DNA of 64,000 bases, from positions 4,408,072 to 4,472,071 of the forward strand of contig CAADRB010000010.1 of the NCBI GenBank assembly GCA_900708905.1. The letters run 5' to 3'. A program made the translations under genes and the position numbers. Under the pieces are notes generated by a model. That model had not been told where the DNA came from. It did no database searches and worked only from the letters and a program-made list of their open reading frames with translations. This document shows positions 26,809 to 38,684 of this stretch, in pieces (the first letter of the stretch is position 1; each line of letters begins with the position of its first letter). This DNA is from Hymenolepis diminuta (taxonomy: Eukaryota; Platyhelminthes; Cestoda; Cyclophyllidea; Hymenolepididae).

Positions 26809-29800
26809 CTACTGAGCATTCGAAATTTCTTTGTGTTTCATTATGAAAACCCGACAGAAAGAATCGAACATCTAGAAGGGGGGAGACATGAGATTAAAGG
26901 GGTAGGGGGAAATAGAAACATACCACAAAGATTGTGCGACGCTTTTCATTCAGCGTGAACCAGTAGGGTTTGTAAGGGAGAGTGTGAACTTGTAGTTGCT
27001 GGGTTACAAGTTTTGATAATGGCACAGATGATCTGAAGCATATAAAAGGTTATTTAATCAACCAAAAGCTCTCAAATTGTTAGCATTTGGATAACGTCAA
27101 ATGTAGTGTGTGCTCATGATAGTTATATTCATCGCACTCACAACCTGAGCTAGGCAAAAGTGGAAATAATAGACGTATGGGAGATGAGCTTTGTAAAGTC
27201 CACTGAGAAATCACGCTACCAAACATCGAGTTCTTCTGCCAAAAAATATGTTTGAACCAAGAAGAGAATTAGGAAGAAAGCTTACACAAAGGTACGGCTA
27301 AGTCAAATCGATTGAGACGCCTAGGATGCCACAGTTTGATCGGGTTGTTATGGCTAAAAAACAGCCATCAACGTCAATTCCTGACTCTGAAAGTGTGAAA
27401 TCAAACTTTGAGGGAATTCTAGTGAAAGTGATGAAATGCAAAGCTGTACGCGAATGTTCGCGGAAAAGCAACAATTTTGAGGATCACCGTTCCTCAAGCG
27501 CAATGATCAACAAGGACTTCTAATGCCCAATTTCTTGTCGTTTTAAATCATGCTTTCTCCTGCTATAGCTATGCATCCGCTCGTTTGAATCACAAATCAT
27601 TCAAATCGTATTAGAAACACAAACCCTGCAAGATAGTCTGAGAGAGTAGTAGAAGCTGGTAGAAGGGAAATTGGCGGTAGAGCCGACGCGGCAGCAATTG
27701 ATTCATCGAGAGGAATGAAAACGATCCACTGAAGAGTCATATTCGAGGAGACATCGTCCTCACGAGTGAGCACAACTGCTAGAGTACTCATTCCAAAGAA
27801 CTTCATGTCCACAATGTTGTAAGTTCTAGCGAGGGCATAAATGATGGGAAATGAGACAATGCAGTATTCAAACTCTGAATAATGTAGTTATTTGCTTACC
27901 TCTTTAACGGATTATCATCTGTAGCGAAACCATCCATGTCTATACTGAAACCCTTTCCGACACTGAAAGATCAAATGTAATGTTATTCTCCATGGCAAAG
28001 CCGAAAAAAATACAATAGCATCCAAAAAAGGGACAGTAGAGCCAATTTAAGGAATCCCTTAGGGAGTTAGGATAGGGGTAAATCAAAGAATCGAAATGTT
28101 AACTCGGAAATGGTCAGTTGTCGTAGGATTTAATGAGTTTATTTAATAATGCATTATGCCATTTCTTATCAGCATCATCATAGTGAAATTCTGGAGGGCA
28201 TGGTTTCACGTCATTTCATATAAGTCTTTAAAAAGTCTCCAAAAGACAATAAAATATACCGGTTTGTGACTTATCTGGGCAATTATGATGATCTGTTAGC
28301 CAGTGTCATTTCATACCACACGCATCTAGAATGACTTGATGACACTGAGCACTAAGCATACCTTTTAATTACGGTCGGTGTTCAAGTAATGGTGAAATAG
28401 AGTTCTTATAAGGATTTAGCATTCAAATTATACTATCCCTCTCACCAAACACCTGCTGAGCTGTCTAAGCAGATTCTTTGTGTGAAAAAAATGAGATTTC
28501 TTCATGTGCAATTATTCAGCAGTTGTTTAAGAAAACTGCTCTTCGAGTGACAAATTAAAGGAAGAAAATGAATCCCATACAAAATGGATAAATAATGGCC
28601 ATTTGTATTGTGCTTTAATAAGTTTATAAAATTTAAATGTATAGTTCAAAAGAAGCAAAGAATCAATCTTACCGTGAGGGATCAACAGAATACACAAAAA
28701 TGGTATCTCTATTACCGAGATCTTTGCGAGGTCGGACAAAGGCGAAACGATCGACAGTTCCAGCACAAATCTGTATGCCTAGCGCTTGAATCGATTTGTT
28801 GGTAGGGGTAGACGTAATCTGGTGAGAAGTTGAACACAAGTGATACTTTGATATATCCGATCTGGAGAAGAAAAAGTAAGCAATTGATTCCGCTTACATT
28901 AAATTAGCAGGAGTGCTTAAACGTACACGTGGTTAATTAAGGGAATGGGTGGTTCGGGCTCTTGAAATAGTCCAACGGGTGACACTACCTATTATAAATA
29001 ATAAGTATAATTAAGTTTAAAATAAAATTAATCAAGCTGTAAAAGGCAAATCTAACCTCTCCAAAGGTAGCCACTTTGTTAATGCATTCTGCCAGTTGAA
29101 TTTCAATAAGATCGGCCAAGGAGCAAGTGGAGGTAAAAAAGATGCCATCTAATGAAAAATAAATAAGAGCCAGGTATAAATAAGTTAAGTTTCATAAAGT
29201 AGGCCAAACGCAGTTCAAAATACACCTCAACCTTCAATAGGAAACAACATATTTACTAGTACCTATGGCAAAACAACCTAAGTAATAACCATAAGGGAAA
29301 TTAATTTTCCCATACAGACGGACGCATGACCCAATTTGTGAATCAATATTACAAGTTGTATAACTCATTTTGATGTATTATGATAATATGTTGAAAAGTC
29401 CTTTTTTCAATTATCTTAAGCATTAAAATAACAATTGTACAATTACCTGGGAAGAATCTCTTATCCAAACTACCGTGGAGTGGGATGAGATTCTTCAGTT
29501 TAGTCCGTTTGAAATGCTCCTCGGAGGCCTTGAATCCCATAACAAGATCAAGAGGCTTTGTTATACCACCTCTTCGAATGTACTGCTCCACGAGTTCTAT
29601 CTGATAGCTCTTCAATTGTCCATTGATGAAGCATGGCGTAAAACGCTCCGTGATAAATGTAATCACTAAAGACAGCTCAGCTTGTGATATCTGAATAGAC
29701 AAAATAAGAAATATTTTTGAGAACTTGCAGTGTCCTTATTGGTAGTCTATCTATTTAAATTAAATAAGATATGCAAGCACATCTTTCTTACTTATCTACT

Positions 29801-32800
29801 ATTGGCCCAGCCTTAACTTGAGTCACCCTTCCGGCACTCGTGCAAAGAACCTTTATACTAAATAAATACCCCAACGATCACATTTTTCTGTTTTGACCGA
29901 TTTGAGGAGACTAAAGTAGACCAGACTAAGTTACTTAAAGCTACAGAGTGGCCTCTTTCCACCCAATTCAAGTGGCATTAACATTTTCCGTTGTACATCT
30001 GAAGAGTTTATTTCAATGGATATGAAAACTAAAGAGAATTTCTTTGTGAGAGTCTAGTAGAGACTACTTACGTTAACATCGACTCTCCTTAGCATATCTT
30101 TAATCGATGAGTCGGCGACTGAAAAGAAAAATAGGCTTCAGTGAAAAGATGAAAAGGAATCAGTCGACTAAGCAAAAAAGAATTCGATGTACCCTCATAA
30201 AGCCAGTGGAAGAAAGGACGTAGGTATTGGCTGCAGTATTTTACTATGCTGCAATAAAAAGGTTGGAGAAAATTAATGTTTCGATTGATATAAAGGATAG
30301 GGAAGAAAGGGCAAACAATAAGGAGTAATGTACTGATAGTCCGCCAACAGAGAGCAAAAGCTTAAACCCATCTAAAATCAACAAAAGAAGACGAATTTGC
30401 CCAGAGCAGTACATCATTTGAGCCCCTGTGGTGCACATCCGATCATACTGACTACTCATGAACAGCTGGAAAAGAGAATACGGGCTTTTCTATTAAAGTG
30501 GATTAATTATACCCTCCCTCAAATAAAATTTTCAACCTTGAATTTTGATCTAGATTTACTCAACCTGCAAACCTTAGGTTGTATCAGCCAGAAGATCAAT
30601 TAGAGATGCAATTGACATCACTACAACCTCTAAAACTTAATTTCAGGTGAACGCATAATTCTACCCTCAGATTAATCTGAGGTGGTTTGTAATAAGAAAT
30701 TGTGAAAATATAAGCGAAAGCAAGGCAAAAACTGTATTTCAAGCCATGAAGCATTAATAGTACCTCCGGCCATATGGAAATTCTATTTCCCTATCTCCGC
30801 AATGTTATATAAACGAAAACATTTCGCACATATTTTAGGGCATGCAAGCAGGGAATTGCGAAAATATATGGGATAGGTGCAAAAACTGAATATTACAACT
30901 GAACTTCTCAATAAAATGTACTTAATAGTTCATCACCATAGAAGTAGAAATTATTATTATCATTATATCGTCACTATAAATTGTAATTAAATAGCAGAAA
31001 ATTGACAAACAATTAATTCAATATAGGGTTCACCAGATTTTTAGAAAAACTTTAAAATAATTACGTATGCAATTCATGAGTCTTCTGAAGGGCAGTTCCA
31101 ACAGCTTGAACGAGTTCGACAACTGCTTCCTCTTTGAGTCCAAAGCATTCAAGGTTTTGATGGTCACGAATACATCCCAATAATTCACTGGCTTCACATA
31201 TGAGTCGCACTAAAATACTACAAAGATAAAAAAGTATTAAAATGTAGATATCAACTGTCCATCAAAATTGGTCATATGTAAATAAACGATAACCAGAATG
31301 TTTACGTTCACACAGAATATGAATATTGTGCTCAGTGGAACAATTTGAGAAATCCTGCGACCAAGATTCAACAAAGACGGCTTTGCTTAAAGGCTGTTAT
31401 ATAACACCCAAGGCCATTTAGGAAGGCATTTTCCACCACTACTTGGGTAGACGGATAGAATCATGGAGGCTCTCTTATGAGAGGTTAGAATCCTACAGTT
31501 CTCTCAATTAGACAGACTTAACCAGTACGGATAGCCATTCTGCTCACTTTGTGTGCGGAGATGAATGTCGGATTGGTTGATCTCCGATGCCGCAAATGGG
31601 CACGTTAACCACTGCATCACCAACACAAAAGAAGTCAGCAACACCGGGTGTTCACCTATATGTAGTTTGACTTCGATGATTTAAAAAATCGTGGATTCTA
31701 CATGGTATGCCTGCCAAGTTCTCTTACGCTGAAACTTCTTTCGATAAGTATCACAAATAAGGTAATGTCACGGTTAAGGCGAATTATGCAAGATGCGAAA
31801 AATTAGAGTATTAAATCTTTGAAATCCCGATACTCCACTACATAAAGGGTGGGGGAGATTAAACCATTAGTTATCTTTAGTTTATAGCAAGTAGCTAAAA
31901 CCAGTGGAAGACCCTTGAAAATCACAATCAACCAATTATGATAAAAAGGATGTCTAATTTATAAAAAAGCCAAAATATGCCTTCAAATTGAACTAATTAA
32001 ATAATCCACACTCTAAAGGCGAGTTCCCATTCATAAACAAAATGTACAAATAATGTGATATACATATTAACCCCATAAATAAACGACTACGGAGAGTGGA
32101 AAATTTGGGGACTGCAGAGTTCAAATCTCGATACCCTAACTTCATTATCTACTACCGTGCAACCCCTAACCTTGGCGTTTCTAGATTTCAAATGCTTTCC
32201 CGAGATTATAATGTGTAAAAAGGTTGTTAATATAGTCACGGACAATACTACAATCAATATTACAAATAATTGCACACTTAGTGCGTCGGTTGTACATTGG
32301 TCACCGTGCTCATTTGCCATGGCAGAGGTCACAGGTTTGATTACCACCAGAGCACACCCAGTGAGCGGAATAGCAAAGCACACTGATTAAATCTGGGTAA
32401 TATAGGGGATAGCAGAATGTGAGTCTCACCAAAAAGGCTCTATGATGCCACTCTCTCTACCCAATGTGAGAGTTGGAAAACGCTTTCCTAAGTTGGTTTG
32501 GGAACAACTATTATTATTATTTGCTTAGACACAAATATAGATTCACCACTGAAGCTGTAAACAATGAATCTGAAGAGCTATAAATCAAATAAAATAGTAT
32601 CTCAACATTGGATAATATCGCATTTAAGTTGATGGAATCAGAAATAAGAAAAAGAAGCGATTTACTCAATATTACCGCTATTTTTGGTGCATATGCATGT
32701 AAGAGGCTTAGAATTCATTACCTAAGTTGAACTAATCTAGAATGAATCTCAACTTCTGCATAACATATTATGAATACAAAACTACAAAACCGTTAGTAAC

Positions 32801-34117
32801 ACTCACTTTATGAACAAAACATTCACTTACAATTGCAATTGTTGAAACGCAACAGCTTGCATGCCGTCATAAGCCTTGAACATGGCAATTCCAGTTCTTC
32901 TAATTGCAGTTGGAGGCCAGTGACGCTTAAAATACTCCTTCAATTCAATCCTTTAGCAAGGAGTTCATAAGTAAAGCAGATGACTTACGAAACATGCCCA
33001 AAAAGGATGACCTCCATGAGTTCATTCCGTAGTGACCATTCCTAAATAATAGAAGGATTAAGAAAATAAAAATTCATTACAGGAGAATTCTCAAGTCGCA
33101 TTCGAGAGTAAGTTGTGAGCTTCGAATCCAATTCAACAAGCGTAGATTCCCAGAAGCCCTGAAGTTGCTTTAGGCACCAATTCAAAATCTGAAGCAAAAG
33201 TCAGTTTAAAAAGCCAGACACGTTACATTTTTACAATGAAGTAAATTGGCAACATGATAGGAAACTCTTTGCAGAGGAAGACAGTGCTCTGCTAACGCAG
33301 GAGAAGGACCTCTATTCAATTGTAGAGAACCTCTTTGGTTGAGAGAAAAGAAGGAAAATGAAGAAAAGTCATGCGCCATAGAGCATTCATAGATTTTGTG
33401 GAAGCTATCCAACCGGAATGCCAGCACTTCATAGAATCCACAACCAAATAGTCGGATAGTATGGTCAGCAAATTGAATCGCAAGAATAGAGGGTCTGAAA
33501 AGAGCGCCAAATAAGAAAATTGAGCAAATACTTCGAGTCGACATGAATCCATGGTTGTGACAACTGGTTCACCTCATTGCGGTTTGAGAATATCTCACTA
33601 AAGAGGAAAAATATAAATAAAAGAAAAGTGGGGAAAACATTACTCAGAGAATACTGAAAGAGAACTGAAGGAGGGAAAGAAGGCTTCCTTTTTAGCAACC
33701 TCATGTTCACAGGATACCCATGAGAGGTGCTCAATTGCTTTATATCCGAACTCCATGGCGTAGACGATAGAGCCATCCGAATGGTTCAGCTGTTGCACAC
33801 GTCCAGACTCATAAGCGACAGCTAAAACATCACCGTCTGGTCTCCAAGCGATGTGAGTCACACCACCGGAATCTTGGGAGGTCACTTCCCAATTCACCCC
33901 CATTTTGTACCTTTACCATTAAACAACTACTACTCAAATCAAGCATACTGTGTTATGAAAAAATAAGTAGATAATAAGCATACTTATGGAGAGAAACTAT
34001 TCCAGTGGGAGAACCGAGAGCAATAATGTCCATTGTCGGAGACCAGGCAGCAACACTAACCCTAGTCCTCGAAATGGGCTTTTCTTTATAAATCATCGTC
34101 GAATATTCCTGAGTCAT
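26809..34117 (-). CDS. ANAPC4: anaphase-promoting complex subunit 4
   Basis: Scaffold subunit of the APC/C ubiquitin ligase that drives mitotic exit. Seventeen coding exons: 33984-34117, 33644-33910, 33227-33494, 33081-33188, 32989-33041, 32831-32950, 31065-31217, 30193-30248, 30072-30118, 29447-29690, 29057-29148, 28927-28988, 28673-28861, 27900-27962, 27625-27825, 26924-27032, 26809-26871. All phases agree and the sum is 2229 nt, 742 residues (human about 808). The N-terminal WD40-like part has VSVAAWSPTMDIIALGSPTG and VTHIAWRPDGDVLAVAYESG, both colinear with the family. The helical APC4 domain shows EWSLRNELMEVILFGHVS, EEAVVELVQAVGTALQKTHE, QYLRPFFHWLY and LSLVITFITERF. Then comes a distal part NIVDMKFFGMSTLAVVLTRE and a short end lacking the acidic tail. 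Introns 3-5 are only 38-39 bp; intron 6 carries two SINE-like copies in opposite orientation. Exon boundaries from 12 on are less certain. Confidence 0.93.
31405..31625 (-). repeat. SINE-like family 1, near full-length copy with tRNA-like head
   Basis: On the minus strand it starts GGTGATGCAGTGGTTAACGT, resembling a Pol III A-box/D-arm, then a B-box-like region, then CGCACACAAAGTGAGCAGAA, and a tail with TCTACCCAAGTAGTGG and AAATGCCTTCCTAAATGGCC. It aligns with 32292-32515 along its length. Located inside ANAPC4 intron 6. Confidence 0.7.
32292..32515 (+). repeat. SINE-like family 1, near full-length copy
   Basis: Head ATTGGTCACCGTGCTCATTT, B-box-like GGTTTGATTACC, then AGAGCACACCCAGTGAGCGG, body ATAGCAGAATGTGAGTCTCA and tail CTCTATGATGCCACTCTCTC, GGAAAACGCTTTCCTAAGTT. 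Lies in ANAPC4 intron 6, opposite in orientation to the 31405 copy. A short ATT trinucleotide run follows the tail. Confidence 0.75.
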
Positions 34118-34237
34118 GGCTGCCAAAAGAAACCAAAGAATAGATTTTCCATACACACAAAGCACAAAGGGAAAGAGAAGACAGGATTATACGAAAACCT
34201 AGTGACAAATTGACTATATTTTTATCTGATATTCGAC
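34118..34237 (-). promoter_or_regulatory. 120-bp metaxin-ANAPC4 spacer with candidate trans-splice acceptor
   Basis: On the minus strand a pyrimidine-rich run ending TTTGGTTTCTTTTGGCAG is followed by CC and then the ANAPC4 ATG (AG at 34121-34120). With the metaxin stop only 120 bp away this fits an internal cistron of a polycistronic transcript. No TATA-like element or canonical AATAAA was noticed. Confidence 0.5.
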
Positions 34238-34954
34238 TTAGAACATATCACCCATAATAGCAGCTAGATTTGTGATATAGGGATACTTGGAGATAATAGG
34301 GGCCAGGCAAGAAAAGTACTTGGGGAAAGCTGAAAATGTTCGGAAGTAGGCGGCGACAAGGCAGTCAACCTTTCCGGCCTTTGTTCGATTGAACATATAA
34401 TGTCCTTCAGTGAGCATACTGGAAATATTCTTACAAGCGGCGTCAAATCGATTAAGAACTTCACCAGTGTCTTCAGCTGCCCAACCAGTTGACGACTTCA
34501 AGTATTTAACAATTAACTTTTGCTGTCTGTTAAAGTAATAAATACTTAAGGGCCAAGGATAGATCGAGGCGAAATGATTTCTTGTACAACGTTCTCCACT
34601 AGATTCAATCCAAGTAAGATAGAGTGTTAGATTTCGCAAAACATCGGCAACCCAAAAGAAAAATATGTGATGTATGTTCTTCCGTTCCAATACAGCAGCA
34701 TCGGTTTCAATTTCCGGATCATTTCTAAATGACTTCAGATTAAAAACCATCGACATATAACCAGAAACTAAATTGCCATTAATATTTGATACTGGGAGAA
34801 GACCGTCTGGAGATGCAAAGAAAGCATTTCTTGAGTATCGGACGTTGTAATCGTACATTTTTAATTTTAGGTATTTAAGGCACGCCAAAAGAGTCGCTTG
34901 ATCATTTGGAAGAGAGAAATCTTCTGGGGTCGAAACAATTTCTACACTCGACAT
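34238..34954 (-). CDS. MTX2: metaxin-2-like mitochondrial outer-membrane import protein
   Basis: Metaxins belong to the GST-fold outer-membrane complex that works with SAM50 in beta-barrel insertion and also in mitochondrial transport. This is one uninterrupted exon of 238 residues (MTX2 is about 263). An N-terminal thioredoxin/GST-like half begins NDQATLLACLKYLKLKMYDY, with FFASPDGLLPVSNINGNLVS. The C-terminal half has the conserved YPWP (FASIYPWPLSIYYFNRQQ), STGWAAEDTGEVLNRFDAAC and a YMFNRTKAGKVDCLVAAYFR segment matching the family's FF/Y-F-N-x-P-x-x-x-D-x-L-V pattern. No C-terminal membrane anchor is seen, which favours the MTX2 over the MTX1 type. An AG acceptor-like site (34965-34964) lies just upstream of the ATG. 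It is the first gene of the proposed three-gene unit and is divergent from the LEM gene. Confidence 0.85.
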   Translation of the reverse strand: MSSVEIVSTPEDFSLPNDQATLLACLKYLKLKMYDYNVRYSRNAFFASPDGLLPVSNINGNLVSGYMSMVFNLKSFRNDPEIETDAAVLERKNIHHIFFFWVADVLRNLTLYLTWIESSGERCTRNHFASIYPWPLSIYYFNRQQKLIVKYLKSSTGWAAEDTGEVLNRFDAACKNISSMLTEGHYMFNRTKAGKVDCLVAAYFRTFSAFPKYFSCLAPIISKYPYITNLAAIMGDMF

Positions 34955-35511
34955 TTTGCAGGGCTACGAAACAACACAAGGGATGTATTTGGAGGCTAAC
35001 CAATAGAAAGAAAATTTTCAAAATAGTTTAAGGTTAAAATTATTTTTGTTGCGAAAAAATATAAGTGCGCTTGAATTAGTAGTATTATGAGACTTTGTTC
35101 AATTTTTTGATGCTTGTAATCTGTTGCATAACTAAGCATGATTTATGATCATTGGTTGTCTATAAAGAATGTGGATACAAATTAAAATCACCTAAAAATA
35201 AAACGCTATTTTATTTTAACCCAGTAAGTTATTCATAGAAATGAATAGAAAATATGGTATAATGATAACTGAAATGATAGACACTTATCATGCCCACTTA
35301 TTCATCAGACTTATCATTTTTTAAATTGGCATTTAAACACAACACTCAGGCTAATATACTCGTAACTTATTATTTTTTTTAGACACTTCGTTTGTCTTAT
35401 TGAAGTTTTATTTGTTTGACATGTGCATTACACTTAATGAGGCTGTGTGTTTAAGTAGACTATGTCAGTTTCGAAAATTTGATTTTATCGCGTTAGTGCT
35501 GCTTCGAAATT
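34955..35511. promoter_or_regulatory. divergent intergenic region, probable bidirectional promoter
   Basis: A 557-bp stretch separates the metaxin start codon (minus) from the LEM-gene start codon (plus), with no other gene. Both promoters must lie here if the gene starts are right. It is AT-rich; no clear TATA box was picked out. Confidence 0.5.
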
Positions 35512-36716
35512 ATGGATGTTACTGATGAAGAATTGCGAAAACAATTAGCAAATTATATGGATAATGTTCCGCCGGTTACAGGTTAGAAATATGATTTGAA
35601 TTATTGTTTTAGGATCAACTCGTGAGGTTCTAAAAGTTAAACTGGCCAAGTACATGTCGTCTGAAACTCCCTCAAGAAGGTATTCTTTGTTATTTGGGCT
35701 GACTTTTTTAGTTCTTCTACCAATGGAGAGAAAGATCTCGAAAAGCGTACTGCAAAGTGGGTACCTGATGCATCTTTAACCATCACCTCCTTTTAAATCT
35801 TATTTGCTTCACTGCTATTTTGTAGGCGCCAAACCATCGCGACTACTGCTTCATCTACTAATTCGTTCAAAACCAGCAATGTTGGAGATAATATAATATC
35901 GAGACCTCCAGCAGAACAAAATTCTCCAGAAAAACGTCGTAAAACCATCAGTGTTCCGCCTCCATCAGCTTCACCCGAGAAACGTCAAAGTGCTCTCGTT
36001 AATACCTCTCCCATTACTGACCGCTCTCACGAGGGGCCTCAAGGTCCCAGAGTTCCGTTATCTCAATCTCCTCTCAATAAGTCTCGTAATGGGGAGTCCA
36101 TTCTCTATGAGGATGATGAGTACCGTATTCGCTACTTCCCTTCTTCTGAAATACCTGAATATCCAGGTGGTGTACCCGTTTTTCGTCGGCGCTCGCTTCA
36201 TCCTCCTAACGAGAAAGAAGAGATTTCTAACCCCTATGAGGAGTTTTACATTCGTTCACCTCGTCTGCAAGCCAAGATCGACGCCGAGCGCATTATCTCT
36301 CGTGTCATGTCCGGGAACAGTTCACGCCCTAACGCGCTTTATCGCAGTACAAGACATCGCGAGGATTGGATTCCTTCAGGTGGTCGTAAATCGCTATTTA
36401 AAATGCCCTCTGCTTTTCTCAGTCTGTGCGCCCTTTTATTGGCTCCTTTTGCCTTGATTCGTGGTGTAGCTTGTAAGTTGTTTTTAGAAAATAATTCCTA
36501 ATTTCGTTATGGTATTGGCTCTACGTTATTCTCTTTTCAGCCCGTATTCGCTCAGTGGTCGGTTGTAAGACCGTTTTGGTTCTTTTTCTCGTTTGCATTC
36601 TAGTCGTTTCGGGAATCTTTTTCGTTTATTCGGACCCATTCTATCGTAATCCTATCGCGGAGTTTGCTGATCGTCTCTCAGGACCGCTTGTTTCGTTATT
36701 ACAAACAGAGAATTGA
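35512..36716 (+). CDS. LEM-domain inner nuclear membrane protein
   Basis: Exons 35512-35581, 35613-35679, 35712-35756, 35826-36472 and 36541-36716 join in consistent phase to 334 residues. Residues 1-45 form a LEM domain: MDVTDEELRKQLANYMDNVP then a turn PPVTGSTREVLKVKLAKYM, the helix-turn-helix that binds BAF at the nuclear envelope. A basic, serine/proline-rich linker follows (EKRRKTISVPPPSASPEKR), then two hydrophobic segments near residues 257-272 (AFLSLCALLLAPFALI) and 287-307 (TVLVLFLVCILVVSGIFFVY). The short tail ends FADRLSGPLVSLLQTEN. Two membrane segments point to a LEMD/MAN1-like topology, whereas emerin and LAP2 have one. No MAN1-type C-terminal winged-helix or RRM region follows. 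The first two introns are 31 and 32 bp and split the LEM domain; the others are 69 and 68 bp. Confidence 0.9.
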
Positions 36717-37599
36717 ACTACTACTGCAAAGTTGGATCATGTTATTTATGATAGTATTTTGCATGTTTTGAACAGTTTCGAGTTCTCATTCTTCGTCTTG
36801 TAATTCCGTTTTTTAAATAATATATAGTAATAATATTGTTCGAAATATTAGTTATTAATTTACTAAGATGTATTATATGTTAATGTTACTACTGTAATTT
36901 GTCAAGACGCATAATATGGGGGTTTTTCGTTTCAATTCCTGTTCTCAGGAAACTGTAATCGACCATTGTAGGTTATAAAGAATACTGATAGTTATTGACG
37001 TTCTGGCTGTGAGAGTTCTTTAAATTAACGACTTGACTCCTCGCAATGAGGTAAGGGAGAATAATTAATAAGTGCAACAAAATACAGATATTATTAAATT
37101 CACCATTATCTGCGCAATTGAGCATTGCCTTACCAATAATTCTGGAAATATTTTTTTCGTTCAATGTCAGAGTTTCCATTTTAACTAACAGCTGAAAGGT
37201 TAGAAATGATGTTAGGTATACTATTTGCTCTGGTTCTTCTATTTCATTGAAATATGTTCAAATGGAGTCTGGTACAACTAACCTTATCACCCTTCATTCA
37301 CCTAGGTAAATAAAGTGCAGATGCAGATAAGTTTATTTCGAGTACGTTTGTACTGACCTGCTGCGACATACAGATACGCCATTTGTTTGGACGAGGATAA
37401 CTAATAATAGTGGTATCTGTGTTTCTTATGTTGGAATAATTTCGTGTTTTAGCTGGCCGCTTTTATGACCATCACTGTTAAACTCTCTTTAAAATACTGA
37501 GTCATAGAGAATTTTAACTTTAACGACTCCTGCGTTCAAATACCTCAACTTTTCTGATGATAACGGCAACTCTTAAATCCATTTTGTAAAGTCCTTTTC

Positions 37600-37665
37600 A
37601 AAATTCGCCCTGGGTAGAGAGGCAGGATCATGGGACCACTTTGGTGAGAAATTCAAATTTTTCCA
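37600..37665 (-). repeat. SINE-like family 1, tail fragment
   Basis: On the minus strand: AAATTTGAATTTCTCACCAA, AGTGGTCCCATGATCCTGCC, TCTCTACCCAGG, matching the family's body and tail. Confidence 0.6.
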
Positions 37666-38684
37666 TCCGTCCATTATCTGGCAGACCTAATCAGTGTCAT
37701 TGGATATGAACTGAAGAGCATCCAACCCGCTCCCTCCTACTTCACATACTAACACGTTAACTGTTGATAATGACAAAATTCATTTCTCTGAAGTCTTACC
37801 TAAACTCTTTACATAAGGTAATGTTATGTTTTGTAGTCAATTTCTCTCAACATTGTGCCATTGTGACTACATTAACTGTAATTCACGTTGCCATTTCAAT
37901 GGAAAATGTAGGATCCTCATTCATTATGGTTACAGAATACACAATTTTTTGAGGTAAATTATGTGAATAGTTTTAAAAATTTATAGATCGAGATAAAATT
38001 ATATCAAGAGTAAATCAGCAACAAGAAATTAGGATTAAGCTAAGTCTAACTAGAAGTGCTACTTAGAATATTTGATTTGCCCTATTTCCCTTATATATTC
38101 TATGTTAATAAAACAACAACAATTTCCTTTGAAATAACTTTTACCAGTTGAAGAAATGTCCTTATATCAACTAAAAGTTCTGGAAATAAGAAAATGGGAA
38201 TGATACCCCCATCCCACCTTGTTAATTTGAATTCTTTGAGCCAAACACCTTCAGTTCTCATGCTAATCACAACAGGGAAATAGGTTATTGTGAAAATGCG
38301 AATGGAAACCGATACCCAATCTCATTTTAGCCTTCAAATCCTCAAGCCAAGGAAATCTAGAGTACAAAGACGCATAGATCATGATTTTACATAAAAAAAT
38401 TTCACTTGACAGGTCTGGAATATTAAAATTTCGCTCTCCTCTATTCGTATACTTGACACTGTGTAAAATTAATACTACCGATTAGAAGCTGTTTGAAATT
38501 CGGTCCTTGCGTCTTCACTGGCCTAGGATCGAAATGAGTAAATACAACTAGTAGGGTTATCAGTCAAAGTGACACATGCTCTAAAATAGCGTTTGTACAT
38601 TAGTCAAATCGACATTAGATTAACGGGTGGCAATTTTTTGGGGATTTAGGCCCCATTGATGATACTAAGATTTTCAAGGAAAAA

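Noticed and set aside
27326..27523. 65-codon plus-strand open frame inside ANAPC4
   Set aside because: Antisense to an ANAPC4 intron, without motifs or splice partners.
28929..28988. ANAPC4 exon 12 ending at CAC|GTGTAC
   Set aside because: This donor leaves the wrong phase for exon 13. Moving two bases to GT|GTACGT gives a better donor and an open, phase-consistent join.
30244..30459. Minus-strand open frame with MSSQYDRMCTTGAQMMYCSG preceded by a TTTTCCAG acceptor, in ANAPC4 intron 7
   Set aside because: The neighbouring exons at 31065 and 30193 already join in phase and are colinear with APC4 without a gap, and this segment has no counterpart in the family. It could be a cryptic or alternative exon but is unsupported.
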